A stretch of DNA of 64,000 bases from Selaginella tamariscina. Lineage: Eukaryota; Streptophyta; Lycopodiopsida; Selaginellales; Selaginellaceae. The translations under genes were made by a program, and so were the position numbers. The stretch spans positions 354,501 through 418,500 of the forward strand of contig PUQB01000167.1 of NCBI GenBank assembly GCA_003024785.1, read 5' to 3'. Shown piece after piece: positions 33,016 to 44,329 of this stretch. Below the pieces are notes generated by a model. That model saw only the letters and a program-made list of their open reading frames with translations. It ran no database searches and was not told where the DNA came from. How positions within the stretch are numbered: position 1 is the stretch's first letter; the number at the start of each line of letters is the position of its first letter.

Positions 33016-34079
33016 AAGACTTGTACAATAAGGGCGAGGAACCAAAACCTAAACAACGGAGTTATCCTCCAAAGTCTAGGTTTAGAAGGTTTGATAAACG
33101 CCCAAATCAATTACCATTAGTTTGAAGTGCAAGTCCCTTGTCAGCAGAACTAAGTTTTTAGACACATCAAGACCCATTGGATCTCAAAAACATATTAATG
33201 TTACCACCACCTTAATAGGCTAACAGCTCAGCTCTGAAGTCTGTTCCTCCACAATCCACAAGCAAAGTTCCAAAATGCTATAATTGCAATGAGATTGGTC
33301 ACTTGGCTAGAGAATGTTGGGCAACCTCACAACATTTCAAGACTATGATAGAAGAGAAAGTTGTTGAACTTGAGACACTTGAGGATCTGGAAGATGAATA
33401 AGAAGAGATAATGTTATGTTAGACACAACCTGCCTTATTCGCTATTTAAGACAAAACTAACCCTTTGCTATATTTGATATAAAGGATACGAAGGGACCAA
33501 ATCTAAATGATGATCAATACTAAAGCAACATACAACTTCATATCGACTAGTTTAACTTAACGATTGTATTTAGATGTAATAAAGATAAATGAAATAAATA
33601 TCAATTTTGACAAAGGTTTTTAAAATACTAATAATATAGCAAGGGCAGTTCCTATCTAAATTAAAAGTTGGAAGGCTAAGCTAGACTTAGTTGTCTTGAA
33701 TATGACAGGGTTTGATTTTGTATTGGGTATGAAATGATTTCATAAACACGTAGTTGAAATGAGGGGATATGGAGATAATTGAATCACATTAGCAATGAAC
33801 AAGGAGGATGTTAAAAAAATAATGCTTAGGATGGAAATACTAGCTGATAAGGATTGGAATCCTATGTTCTTCACATTAACTTAGTTGCGAAAGGCGATTA
33901 AACATCAGGAACGTGTATTTTTTGCAATGGTTTTAGATATCAATAAAGTCAAAATAGGGGGATGGTCAAGAATCTGTTCCTGGTCTCATTTTGGAAGTCT
34001 TAAACATGTTTAAGGACATGTTGCTAGAGGAGTTACCACATGAGCTACCTCTACGTTGAGGTGTGGATCATAAAATAAA

Positions 34080-35340
34080 AATTCTGTCAGGTTCGTCTCC
34101 ACCGGCAAGAGCCCCATATTGGTTAAACCCTCAAGAGTTGGTGGAATTGAAGAGACAATTGACAAAATTGATTGGTCAATGACACATTTAGCCTAACCAA
34201 TCTCCATATGGTGCACCAATCCTATTTGTAATGAAAAAAGATGGTATAATGCGGATGTGTGTAGATTATTGATTGTTGAATGTGATAACTATCAAAAATA
34301 AGTATCCTCTTCCGCGAGTGGATGATTTATTTTGATAGGTTATTGAAAGCATAGTATTTTTCAAGAATAGACTTGAGATTTGAAATACTATCAGATTCGA
34401 GTAGCATAGAATGACATTGAAAAGACTGTTTTTTGAATGTGTTATGGATTATTCAAGTTTCTAGTCTTGCCATTTGGATTGTGCAATGCTGCAGTGACTT
34501 TCTGCACAATAATGGATGATGTGTTTAAAAACTAATTTGTAGTGGTGTATATTGATGACATTTTGATCTTCAATTTGACAATTGAGGAACATGCAAAACA
34601 CTTAAACAAGTGTTTTAAAGATTGAAGGAGAATCAATTATATGTTAAGGAAAGCAAGTGCACGTTTGGTCAAATCAAGATAGATTTCTTGGGATACTCAA
34701 TATCAGGTGGGAAATTTATGATAGATCCAAAGAAAGTTCAAGCCATTACCAAGTGGACGATCTTGAAAGATGTGAATGAAGTCAGATAATTTCTTAGTCT
34801 AATAGGTTATTACTGCATGTTCATAAAAGATTACTCAAAGATAGCAACCCCATTGATAGATCTTACGAAGAACATTCCATGGCATTGGACTCCAAAGTGT
34901 CAACATGTGTTCGTCAAACTCAAAAAAGCTATCTCTTATGAGCCAATTTTGCAGTTGCCCATCTTTGAAGATTTATTTAAGGTAGAGTGTGACACTTTCA
35001 ACTTTGTAATTGGTGGTGTATTGCAACAGAAAGAACATCTAGTGTTCTTTTTCTCGAAGAAGTTGGATGCTACACAAATTCATTGGCTAATAACGATAAG
35101 GAGATGTATGCTATTGTTGCTTCCTTGAAGTATTTGTGTCATTATTTTCCAAGTCATGGCACTATAGTTTGGACAGATAATGTAACTTTAAGATACTTTA
35201 AAACGCAGCCGAAGCTATCACCAAAGTATGCTAAATGGCAGTAGAAGTTGGCACAATTTTAGCTTGAAATTAAACACAAAGCTGGAAAAGACAATGTGGT
35301 AACTGATGCACTCAGTAGGAAAGGTCATCTTCGTATTATG
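34080..35340 (+). pseudogene. C1 reverse transcriptase and RNase H
   Basis: RT blocks are visible in shifted frames: a MKKDGIMRMCVDY-like block (about 34225), LPFGLCNAAVTFCTIMDD (about 34470), VVYIDDILIF (catalytic D-D), and FLGYSISGGKFMIDPKKVQA (about 34690). RNase H/connection: MFIKDYSKIATPLIDLTKN (34817), VVTDALSRKGHLR (about 35300). At least five disruptions. Confidence 0.7.
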
Positions 35341-35559
35341 TCGACACTAGTGTCAACTTTGGTGGATGAATTTGTCATGACATATCTTCAAGACGAGTTT
35401 GCTAAGGAGGCTTTGAACCTGGTAGCAGAGAGGAAACATGTTCATCAATTAGGAAGAAATGATAATATTTCAGTAAGAATAAAAAGTCGAATGGATGCAC
35501 TCAAACGGGTGCATTTTGTAGTACATGATGGAGTTTCTTTATAAAGAGAAAAGACTTTA

Positions 35560-36840
35560 TGTTCCAGAAGAGATATGGAGACAAATGTTATTAAGAGAAC
35601 ATCATGATGTTCCTTTGGTAAAACATGGTGGAAGGCATAAAACATTGACTTTGCTGAAGTAGGGATTTTATTGGTCATGAATGATAAACGACGTTGTTGA
35701 ATATGTTAAGATATGCCCCATATGTCAACAAGTGAAGAGTCGATTGTAAAAAACGAGTTAGAAAGTTACAATGTATACCAATTTCGGAACAACCATCTCA
35801 AAATGTTACTTTGGACTTTGTCACAGGATTGCCAAAATCTTGTAGTTTCAATGCCCTCATGGTGGTGGTCGATCGGTTTTCAAAGGTTGCTCATTTCATT
35901 TTAATTGTAGAAATACCGAATGCAAGTAAACAACAAAGTTGTTCTTCCACAAGGTTGTAAGAGTGTGCGGACTATCAAAAATCATGATCTTACATTGGGA
36001 TCCTCAGTTTATAAGCAAGTTTTAGGGAACGTTGTTTAAACAATTTGGTATGATGCTAAGGTTTAGTACGGCTTATCATCCTCAAACAGATGGTCAAACG
36101 AAGAGGCTGAACCAATAATTTGAGGACTATCTTAGATGCTATGTTCAGGATAATCGATTTGATTGGGCTGAACACTTGGATATGGCTGAGATATGTTATA
36201 ATAACTCTACACACACTATGATTGGGTGTAGCATGATGGAAGTGTTAAATGAGAATAAGGGTAGTATTCCTTAGAGCATGGTGTTACCGAAAGACAATGT
36301 TAATCGAGTTCTCTTTGTAGTAGAGTTCACTAGACAGTTGTATCATACATGGGACACTGCTCGTCAAGCGATGACTGTAACACATGAAAAATATCATCAA
36401 TAATACAATAAGCATCAACGAAATGTAGAGTATCAAGTTGGGAATATAGTATTGTTGAGTACTTGAAACCTGAAGGTTCTAACAACTCTTTCGACGAAGT
36501 TTCTTTTGCACTACATAGGTCCATACAAGGTGATAAAAGTGAGTAGGGAAGGTGGCTTATGGGTTAGATTTTTCTCCAAAGTTGGGAACGATACACAATG
36601 TGTTTCATGTCAATTTGTTCGAACCATTTTACAAGGATGAAAAACATTTATAGAGATATGAAAACTTACGTCCGCTTCCTGAGTTGGTTGGTGATATAAA
36701 AAAGTTAAAAGTTGAGTCAATTTTGGATGCAAAGGATATCAAACGTTGAGGGTTGCAGAAACATAAACATGAATATCTTGTTAAGTGGAAAGGTTACCCA
36801 ACATGCAAGTTGACATGGGAACCATTAAAGAATCTACAAA
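35560..36840 (+). pseudogene. C1 integrase and chromodomain
   Basis: A zinc-domain region with PLVKHGGRHKTL (about 35620) is followed by the core around 35800-36110 (MVVVDRFSKVAHF-like, HWDPQFISKF-like, TAYHPQTDGQTKRL) and a chromodomain ending the ORF, HEYLVKWKGYP then TWEPLKNLQN. Chromodomains steer integration to methyl-histone chromatin (family knowledge). Confidence 0.7.
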
Positions 36841-36843
36841 ACT

Positions 36844-38585
36844 AAGCCTAGCTTAGCCTTTCGACTTTTAATTTGGATAGGAATTGCCCTTGCTATATTA
36901 TAATATTTTAAAAACCTTTGTTAAAATTTTATTTCACTCATCTTTATTACATTTAAATTCAATCGACCAACTAGACTAGTTCATATTGAAGTTGTATGAT
37001 GCTCCAGTATCGATTATCATTTGGACTCGGTCCCCTCGTAACTTTTTTATCAAATATAACAAAGTGTCAGTTTTGTCTTGAATAATGAATAAACAGGTTG
37101 TGTCTAACATAACATTATCTTTTCTGATTCATCTTTTGGATCTTCAAGCGTCTCAGGTTCAACAACTTCCTTTTCTAGCATAGCCTTGAAATGACCCGAT
37201 TGTTATGAGGTTGCCCGACATTCTCTAGCTCAGTGACTAGTTTTATTGCAATTATAACTTTTGAAACTCCGCTTGTGGACTATGGAGGAACAGACTTTAG
37301 AGCCAAGCTCCTAGCCGTTGAGGTGGTAGTAACACTAACGATTCCTGAGATCCAATAAGTTTTGATGTGTCCAAAAACTTGGAACTACCAACAAAGTGAC
37401 TTGCACTTCGAATTGATAATGATTGATTTAGTTATTTATTAACCTTCTAAACCTAGACTTTGGAGGATAGCTCCGTGGTTTAGGTTTTGGTTTCTCGCCC
37501 TTATTGTACAACTCTTTTAACGACATGCCATAAGCAACCTTTTGAGCTGCCTCCTGACATTCCCAATAGCTTGTTGGCTTGTACCTTAAGATTTCCTTTC
37601 ACGTCTTTTTATTCAAGCTAGCCATGAAGTAACTTTGAGTTTCATCATCGCTCATGTTCGAGACCAAACACTGTAGACCTTTGAATTGATAAACATTGTC
37701 CACCGGGTTTCCCCAAACTCCTTGTTTTAAAAGTGCCAAGTCAACATGCAATCGCAATATAAGGTCATCCGGCATATACTATTAACTTCTCCTTTGAGAA
37801 ATTGCTTGGCACACGTAACCCTTTCTGTCTTTCTCACGGAATTAGCCTTGAAATAACTTTTCATATCATATAACCAATCGTCCATAATTTTGTAGTCTTT
37901 TAAATCCGAAGGCTTAACTAGCTTGAATTTACTAGGACCATTACCACCTTCATCTGCTGAAGAATCTGATTCAGAGGAACCTAACTCTGAATCATGCTTC
38001 TTCTTCTTTTTGTTGTGTCTGGTTGTGGGACATCTAGTATTGTGGTAACCCACTAGAATCCGATCAACAACATTATTGATTCAATTGTTCAACCCTAAAA
38101 TATCCCTTGGAAGTTTGTTCAGGCATCCATCATTATTTCTCACCAACCAAGCTACTATCTAACTCTAGAAGGTCAACCTGGGTCAGCTTCATCCATCTCC
38201 TCATTTTCAACCTTTGCGACAGACCTCTTTGCCTCAGGCTCTAGTTGTTTTGTCTTGCTCATCATATTGAACCCTAATTTTAACACTCAGAGAATATGCT
38301 TAGAATATTCCCAATACAAAGTTGGAAACACCTTGCATAGGTTGTACACCCACACAAATCAACTTAAACTAGCACAAGACTTTCAGACATATATAAAATC
38401 TCACGCCGACTTGCTGAGCAAGTGTTCTTTAAATATTAATAATTCATAAGATCAAACTCTCTTCATAGAATATAGACATGTCAATTAAAAGTAATAGAGT
38501 AAATCAAAAATTTAAAGTTATCTAAACACTGAAACATCCTATGACTTAGGCAGTCCTACTAACCGTAGAGAACTTGCTCCAATAC
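36844..38585 (-). mobile_element. Family C copy 2 (C2): inverted leader-gag-protease part
   Basis: Reverse complement of the C1 segment 31891-33700: leader (AGTAGGACTGCC near 38555), gag segment with ESDSSADEGGNGPSKFKLVK and KIMDDWLYDMKSYFKANSVR (37727-38053), knuckle region near 37260, protease near 36990. It faces C1 across the junction at 36843/36844. The C2 LTR lies beyond the B insertion at 52800-53921. Confidence 0.75.
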
Positions 38586-38985
38586 TGTCACGACCTTGTG
38601 CAAAGGGCGAAACCTTTAGAACAAGGGCAGAACCTTGAAAGGAGGAGATTGTATTCAAGAAAGAAATGAATACAAAATGAAACACAAGGCCGAAGACTGG
38701 TGTTAAATGATTCTGAAAAACCTGGAACTGGAACCCTGTTTATATATCTGAGGTCCTAAGGATTGTATGGTCCACAACTGGTCTGGAATGTGTGATCCAC
38801 AACTGGTTTGGAATGTGTGGTCCACAATTGGTCTGGAACATGCGTATGAATATACGCCTTGCTGTTGATGGTGTAGTTCAGCATCCAAGATCATATGGAC
38901 CAGTTGGTTAACACATGTGTGTGTTAGTCAAAAGGTCTCGGGTTCAAGTCCCGTGAAAGGCAAAAAATAACCCATGATCCTTACA
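38586..38985 (-). repeat. Family B 3' LTR
   Basis: 400 bp, about 97% like 51774-52100 by eye over the shared part. Contains TGTTTATATATCTGAGG and three tandem variants of GGTCCACAACTGGTCTGGAA (38768-38838). Includes a tRNA-like stretch at 38893-38962. Confidence 0.85.
38893..38962 (+). other. tRNA-like sequence embedded in the family B LTR
   Basis: On the plus strand (antisense to element B) the stretch has a D-arm/A-box-like CAGTTGGTTAACACATG, then a perfect T-arm: CGGG-TTCAAGT-CCCG with B box GGTTCAAGTCC, spaced as in a tRNA. The 5' and 3' acceptor strands do not pair, so it is not a functional tRNA; it resembles the head of a tRNA-derived SINE. The right LTR carries the same stretch with a mutated B box (about 52768). 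Confidence 0.6.
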
Positions 38986-39019
38986 CTATCTCCCCCGTCG
39001 ATGACGAGCACCGCGCGTC

Positions 39020-40030
39020 ACTGAACAAGATGAACAAGATGAGCAAGCACCGCGCGTCACTGAACAAGATGAGCAACAGGCTCCCAAGTGCGTTCGCCAG
39101 GTGGATAACCGATCCAATAGTGAAGCTGACCACGAACAAGTTTGGAGTCATGACCTGCTCCCAAGTGCGTTCGCCAGGTGGATAACCAATCCAAGTGCGT
39201 TCGCCAGGTGGATAACCGATCCAATAGTGAAGCTAACCACGAACATGACTCCAACCGATCCAATAGTGAAGCTGACCACGAACAAGTTTGGAGTCATGAC
39301 CTGCTCCCAAGTTTTGGAGTCATGACCTGCTCCCAAGTGCGTTCGCCAGATGGATAACCGATCCAAGTGCGTTCGCCAGGTGGATAACCGATCCAATAGT
39401 GAAGCTAACCACGAACAAGTTTGGAGTCATGAAGCTGACCACGAACAAGTTTGGAGTCATGACCTGCTCCCAAGTGCGTTCGCCAGGTGGATAACCGATC
39501 CAATAGTGAAGCTAACCACGAACAAGTTTGGAGTCATGACCTGCTCCCAAGTGCGTTCGCCAGGTGGATAACCGATCCAATAGTGAAGCTGACCACAAAC
39601 AAGTTTGGAGTCATGAAATAGTGAAGCTGACCACGAACAAGTTTGGAGTCAAGAATTGCAGCAACCTCGAACTCAGGAGCATGCGTTCGCCAGTGGAATA
39701 ACCGATTCAGTCCACAAAAATAGTGAAGCTGACCACGAATAAGTTTGGAGTCAAGAATTGCAACAACCTCGAACTCAGGAGCATGAACAACATGAGCAGC
39801 AGGCTCCCAAGTGCGTTCGCCAGGTGGAATAACCGATCCAGTCCACGAAATAGTGAAGCTGACCATAAACAAGTTTGGAGCAACCTCAAACTCAGATTCA
39901 CCAGCAACTGTAACTGGAGGAGGTGGTGGAAGAAGTCGGCCAGGTTTCAAAATTGCAGCAACCTCAAACTCAGGTTCACCAGTAACTATAACTAGAGGAG
40001 GTGGTGAGTTCGAGGTTCACCAGCAACTGT
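39020..40030 (-). repeat. Tandemly expanded chromodomain-coding tract of element B
   Basis: The phrase GCGTTCGCCAG(G)TGG occurs nine times (39090, 39167, 39197, 39339, 39369, 39476, 39553, 39683, 39813), mostly with AACAAGTTTGGAGTCA and CCGATCCAATAGTGAAGCTG, in units of 30-140 bp. On the minus strand the unit encodes chromodomain pieces: LDSKLVRGQLHYFVDWIGYP-like and GERTWEPAAH. The C-terminal Gag-Pol chromodomain has been duplicated, often out of frame. Confidence 0.75.
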
Positions 40031-41099
40031 AACTGGAGGAGGTGGTGGAAGAAGTCGGCCAGGTTCAGAAGGAGAATGATAAGGCTCCAACAAAGAAACA
40101 TGGAACACGGGATGGATCTGGATGGTTGGCAGAAGCACGGGATGGATCCGGATGGTTGGCCCCAAGCGTTGATAGTCCAGCTTGTCACAGGGACGTGTGG
40201 TTGGCCAATGACGTCGGAGGAGCCACACTTGGTCACCAATTGTGAATGCTGGAGGAGAGGAATGGGAATGCTGGAGGAGAGGAATGGGAATGATCAGCAG
40301 CTTGTCATTGCAAATCCCGAGCGCGTTGAAGATGATGCTGCACTTCTTCATGGACCTGTCGGAGATGCTCAACACGATCATCGGCAACAGTGGTGAGGCC
40401 AGGAACCATGGGCAAGTTGTAGGACCAGCGAGGATGAACACCAGAGAACGCAAAAAATGGCGACACACCTATGGATGAGTGTGCCGTGTTGTTGTACGCA
40501 AACTCGGCAGCAGGAAGGAGATCGACCCAATCATCTTGCAGATGAGAAATGAAACACCGGAGATATTGTTCCAGAGTCTGAATCGTGCGCTCCGATTGTC
40601 CATCTATTTCAGGATGATGTGCAGTAGATAGCTTCCCAGTGATACGTAGCCGATCTAGGAATCTCCGCCAGAATGCCGAAGTGAACTGGGGACCTCGATC
40701 AGTGACAAGTTCATCAGGAAGACCATAAAGATGGAACACCTCCCGGTACACCAGATCTGCAGCATTAGGACCCGAACATGTCTTGTTGCAGGGAACAAAG
40801 TGCGCCATCTTAGAGAACCGATCAACAATGACTAGGATAGCATCAAACCCTCTAGAAGGCGGTAAATCCGTGAGGAAAATCCATGGTGATGGATGACCAT
40901 GGTCGCTGAGCAATAGGAAGAGGTTGTAGTAGTCCAACCGGTCGATGACAAGGAAGCTTTGTACGCTGGCATGTGTCACAAGATTGCACAAATCTCTCAA
41001 CATACACGCAAAGCCGAGGCCACCAGAACACCCAATCGTCTTCCGAATGCCAAAATGTCCTACAGCTGTGTTGTCATGGCAATGTTGGACAGCTCGCAC
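40030..41099 (-). pseudogene. Family B integrase
   Basis: HCHDNTAVGHFGIRKTIG is part of the zinc-binding N-domain. The catalytic triad is visible: FDAILVIVDRFSKMAHF (D), LVTDRGPQFTSAFW (D), and HHPEIDGQSERTIQTLEQYL (E). The C-terminal part follows in another frame (40468-39992: [20 protein letters not shown], then [10 protein letters not shown]). It inserts cDNA into host DNA. Mostly open over 264 residues, so this copy is younger than C1. Confidence 0.85.
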
Positions 41100-41100
41100 C

Positions 41101-42542
41101 TCAGTTCTCCGTCCGGAACATAGATTTGGATGTGGTGGTACAGCAACCCATTATAAAGATGGAAAGCAGCATAATCTTGTAGTTGTGACCTTGAAGACAA
41201 TGGTGAACTCGTGGAACATGTGCAAGAACATCACGAGCAAACTCGTCTTGAGGGAGATTTTCTCGGATTAGATCCAAAAACGAAGTGTCAACTGAAGCAG
41301 AAGAACGGGAAAGCGCGTTTACCAACAACTGGTCGGAGCTCATGATGACTTGTTCTTGTTGATCAAATCGGATTTCACCTGGTACTGGAGCTAGGTAACT
41401 GCGACGAGATAAGGCATCTGCTTTGCCATTTAGACGACTGGGACGATGAATAATCACGTATCGGAACCGGGACGAAGACTGTGCCCATTGCGCCTGACGT
41501 CGATTGAGAACTCGTGCTGTTGCCCAGTACTGGAGGTTCTTGTGATCACAATACACCTTAACCACATGCGGGGAACCTTCAAGGAATCTGTGCCACTCCT
41601 CAAAGGCATCGACGATCGCCAGCAGCTCCTTGTTGTAGACATCGTAGTTGATCTCAGGTGCAGTGAACTTGCGGGAATGGAAAGCAATGGGATGGAGAAG
41701 ATGATCTAGACCTTCCTAGGACAACACTCCACCAATGGCAAAGTCAGAGGCATCAGCTTCAACGAAATATGGCTTCGCAAGGTCAGGATGGATAAGAACA
41801 GGTGCCGAGGTGAACGCCTTCTTTAGGAACTCAAATGCCTCCTCAGCCTCAGAGGACCAAACAAATGGAACATCCTCGCCAGTCAACTTCCTCAATGGCA
41901 ATGCAATCTTGGAGAAATCCTGAACGAAACGTCGATAGAAGTTCGCAAACCCAAGGAAACATCGAACATCACAAACATTTGATGGTCTCTCCCACTCCAA
42001 TATAGTCCGGACTTTTGCAGGATCCATGTGAACACCTTCAGCTGAAATGATGTACCCCAAGAACTCGACAGACTGCTGACTGAAAGAGCACTTCTCCAAC
42101 TTGGCAAACAAGTGGTGCTTCCGGAGCCTCTCCAAGACTAACCGTACATGCCGTTTGTGTTCTTCTCGAGTCTTGGAAAATATCAGGATGTCGTCTAGGT
42201 ACATGATGACAAACAAATCCAAGAAGTCCCGGAAAATATCATTAGCCATGTGCTGGAACACAGCAGGTGCATTTGTCAGGCCGAACGGCATTACTACGTA
42301 CTCGAAATATCCGTAGCGTGTACGAAAAGCTGTTTTCCACTCGTCCCTTCTCGAATTCGGATGAGATTGTACGCTCCTCTTAAATCGATCTTTGTGAAGT
42401 ACCGGGCACCAGAAAGACGTTCGAGCATGTCGGAGACGAGCAGGAGAGGATACTTGTTTGGAATGGTGACCTTATTCAGATCTCGGTAGTCCACCATGAG
42501 CCGGAGACTTTCATCCTTCTTGGAAACAAAGAATACTGAAGC
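41101..42542 (-). pseudogene. Family B reverse transcriptase (C-terminal part) and RNase H
   Basis: 42542-42294 holds [20 protein letters not shown] and [15 protein letters not shown]; after one shift, 42291-41716 holds MPFGLTNAPAVFQHMANDIF, then VIMYLDDILIF with the catalytic Asp pair, and FLGYIISAEGVHMDPAKV. RNase H/tether follows (FVEADASDFAIGGVLS; VYCDHKNLQYW at 41560; LNGKADALSRR). The 5' half of the domain is at 49818-50146, across element D. Confidence 0.85.
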
Positions 42543-44314
42543 TGTCATAGTTTTTACTATGACTCAACCCTTTACTTTGGACGTTGACTGTTGTTACCTA
42601 CTGTACTATGTTGATAAGCCTTAGGTGTAGAAGAAACAGGCCCACTTAGTGCACTTGGATATCTAGTGATGGTCCGGCCGGGTGTCATTAGGTATTTGCA
42701 AGAAACTCTGGGCGAAGCTAGCACTTCCATCTAGAAAACTCTTACCTTGGTTTTTCGTGTCCCGGTTGGATTAATGGCTATCTCCAGTGAGTTCGGCATG
42801 TTGGATATGCTTAGAAATACCCCCAAGTTTGACAGGTTAGGGTTTAGGGGTCAATGGATAACTCAAGTATGTTCCTCTGGGAATGAGATTTCAATGCTAG
42901 CCCACTTATGTAAACAGGAAAATAGGGGGGGGCCTCTGTCACATAAATAAGGTAGTATATAGGAGTGAGGGTTCCTGGGTTCATGACTGAGCTCGTTACT
43001 CTTCTCCCGGTGCAAGCTCTAGTTTGTGTCGTTAAGGCACAACCCTCTATTGTGCCGCTTTAACTTCCAGATGCCAGGGTACGTCCCACCTTCGGGGTAG
43101 CTTACCCTTAACGTTGGCGAATCCATGCCTGGGAGGTCTTGTCGGAATGCACGTTCCAAGAGGCAGAGGTTGAGGCTTGTCTCCAGCCTCCTCCTCCACG
43201 TCAAGCTAGACGTTGCACTCATGGCCAAGTGAGGCACATCCGTGTCCTTGACCAACTATGGGTGTGGGATCTTGTTTGACAGGTACACAGTACCAATTCC
43301 TGAGGGTTCATTGAGGGATTCTAGAGTTGGCATTTAGGAGCCACGTTTGTGGTACTTGGTGCAACTCTTGAATCTAAGGGCTATGGCATGATAGCCCACA
43401 TCGGGGAAGGCAGTGTCACATGGAGATGTGACACTAGGCTAAACGTCACATGGTACAACGCCTGAGGCACGTCCTTTGGGGTTATGTCATGGGCTTGTCG
43501 CCAAGGGGTTGGATACTTTAGCAAACAGACATGCTTGTGCTTGCACTAGGGTGCTAAGCCTTGGGCATCCGCTCAAGGGAGGTTAGGTCTCATAACTAGG
43601 TGTGCTTTGGCACACTTGGCTAGGGGAGTGTTCTCCTTGGATTTCTAGGGTTGAACAACCTAAACATGTTAGCAGGAGCCCTTTCGTGAGGCACTCGCAA
43701 GGTCATGTGCTTAGGGTTATCCCAAACCTAGCCTTAGGAGTTTGCTTAGCAGAACACTCGTGTCCGCCTACGGCACACACTCGTGTCCTCACTAAGTACT
43801 AACCCTAGGTCTAGGGTATAACTTGGCCACTCAAACCCTTAGGGGTTAGTCGTGGTTCAGGGTACCCCTTGTCGCCCTAAAGGGGTTGTACTCCCGGATG
43901 AGGGTGATTCCTCAAGGGATAAGTGACAATGCCTTAGCTTTGTCCAGGGGTATGTGTGGAACACACGTCTCCTTGATGGGGGTTAGGGCATGAGCATGTC
44001 TAGGTCTTCTAGGGCAAGACCCTAAGTCAACTAGGGTTATCCCTCAAGGGTTTTGGGGTAGACACTCTAGGGAGACTTAGGCTAAACCCTAAGTCAACTA
44101 GGGTTATCCCTCAAGGGTTCTGGGGGTAGACATTCTAGGGAGACTTAGGCTAAACCCTAAGTCTCCTGTCCACTTGGGCATTAGAGTCTAACCCTAGGGG
44201 TCGTTGGGGTTGTTTTGGGAAACTTAGCGTTGCTCACACAGGGTGATGACGCCAAATGGCCACCTGGCAGCCATGTGTTGCCACGTGTTGGCCCTTTGGG
44301 TTAAAACTCTGACA
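42543..44314 (+). repeat. D element 5' LTR
   Basis: Begins with an internal dyad, GTCATAG-TTTTTA-CTATGAC. Contains a duplicated block AGTCAACTAGGGTTATCCCT (near 44030 and 44090). The open frames inside are antisense or chance frames repeated in every LTR copy and are not genes. Confidence 0.9.
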
Positions 44315-44316
44315 AT

Positions 44317-44329
44317 TGGTATCGGAGCC
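44317..44329 (+). promoter_or_regulatory. D element primer-binding site (initiator Met-tRNA type)
   Basis: TGGTATCGGAGCC begins 2 bp after the LTR end, one base from the common plant PBS TGGTATCAGAGC complementary to initiator Met tRNA. Confidence 0.8.

Larger units (their letters stand above)
31840..36843 (+). mobile_element. Ty3/gypsy chromovirus, family C copy 1 (C1), decayed
   Basis: The LTR 3' end (31840-31891, ...AAACTCTGACA) is followed by a degraded primer site ATTATTATTGGAG. Next come gag (about 32197-33020), a CCHC knuckle CYNCNEIGHLARECW (about 33276-33320), a protease with NTKATYNFI in place of the active D-T/S-G-A (about 33510), reverse transcriptase with VVYIDDILIF (about 34545), RNase H, integrase (35560-36500) and a chromodomain (EYLVKWKGYP...TWEPLKNL, 36765-36838). 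All enzymatic steps of LTR retrotransposition are represented but broken by stops and shifts. No 3' LTR: the element ends at a junction with the inverted copy C2. Confidence 0.8.

Noticed and set aside
38893..38962. Functional tRNA gene
   Set aside because: T-arm and A/B boxes look right but the acceptor strands do not pair, and the copy in the other LTR has a mutated B box.
42747..43802. Frames MVFRVPVGLMAISS... and MLWHTWLGECSPW... in D LTRs
   Set aside because: Present in every LTR copy of the family with differing frameshifts (for example 49108 and 62930), no domain; LTR sequence.
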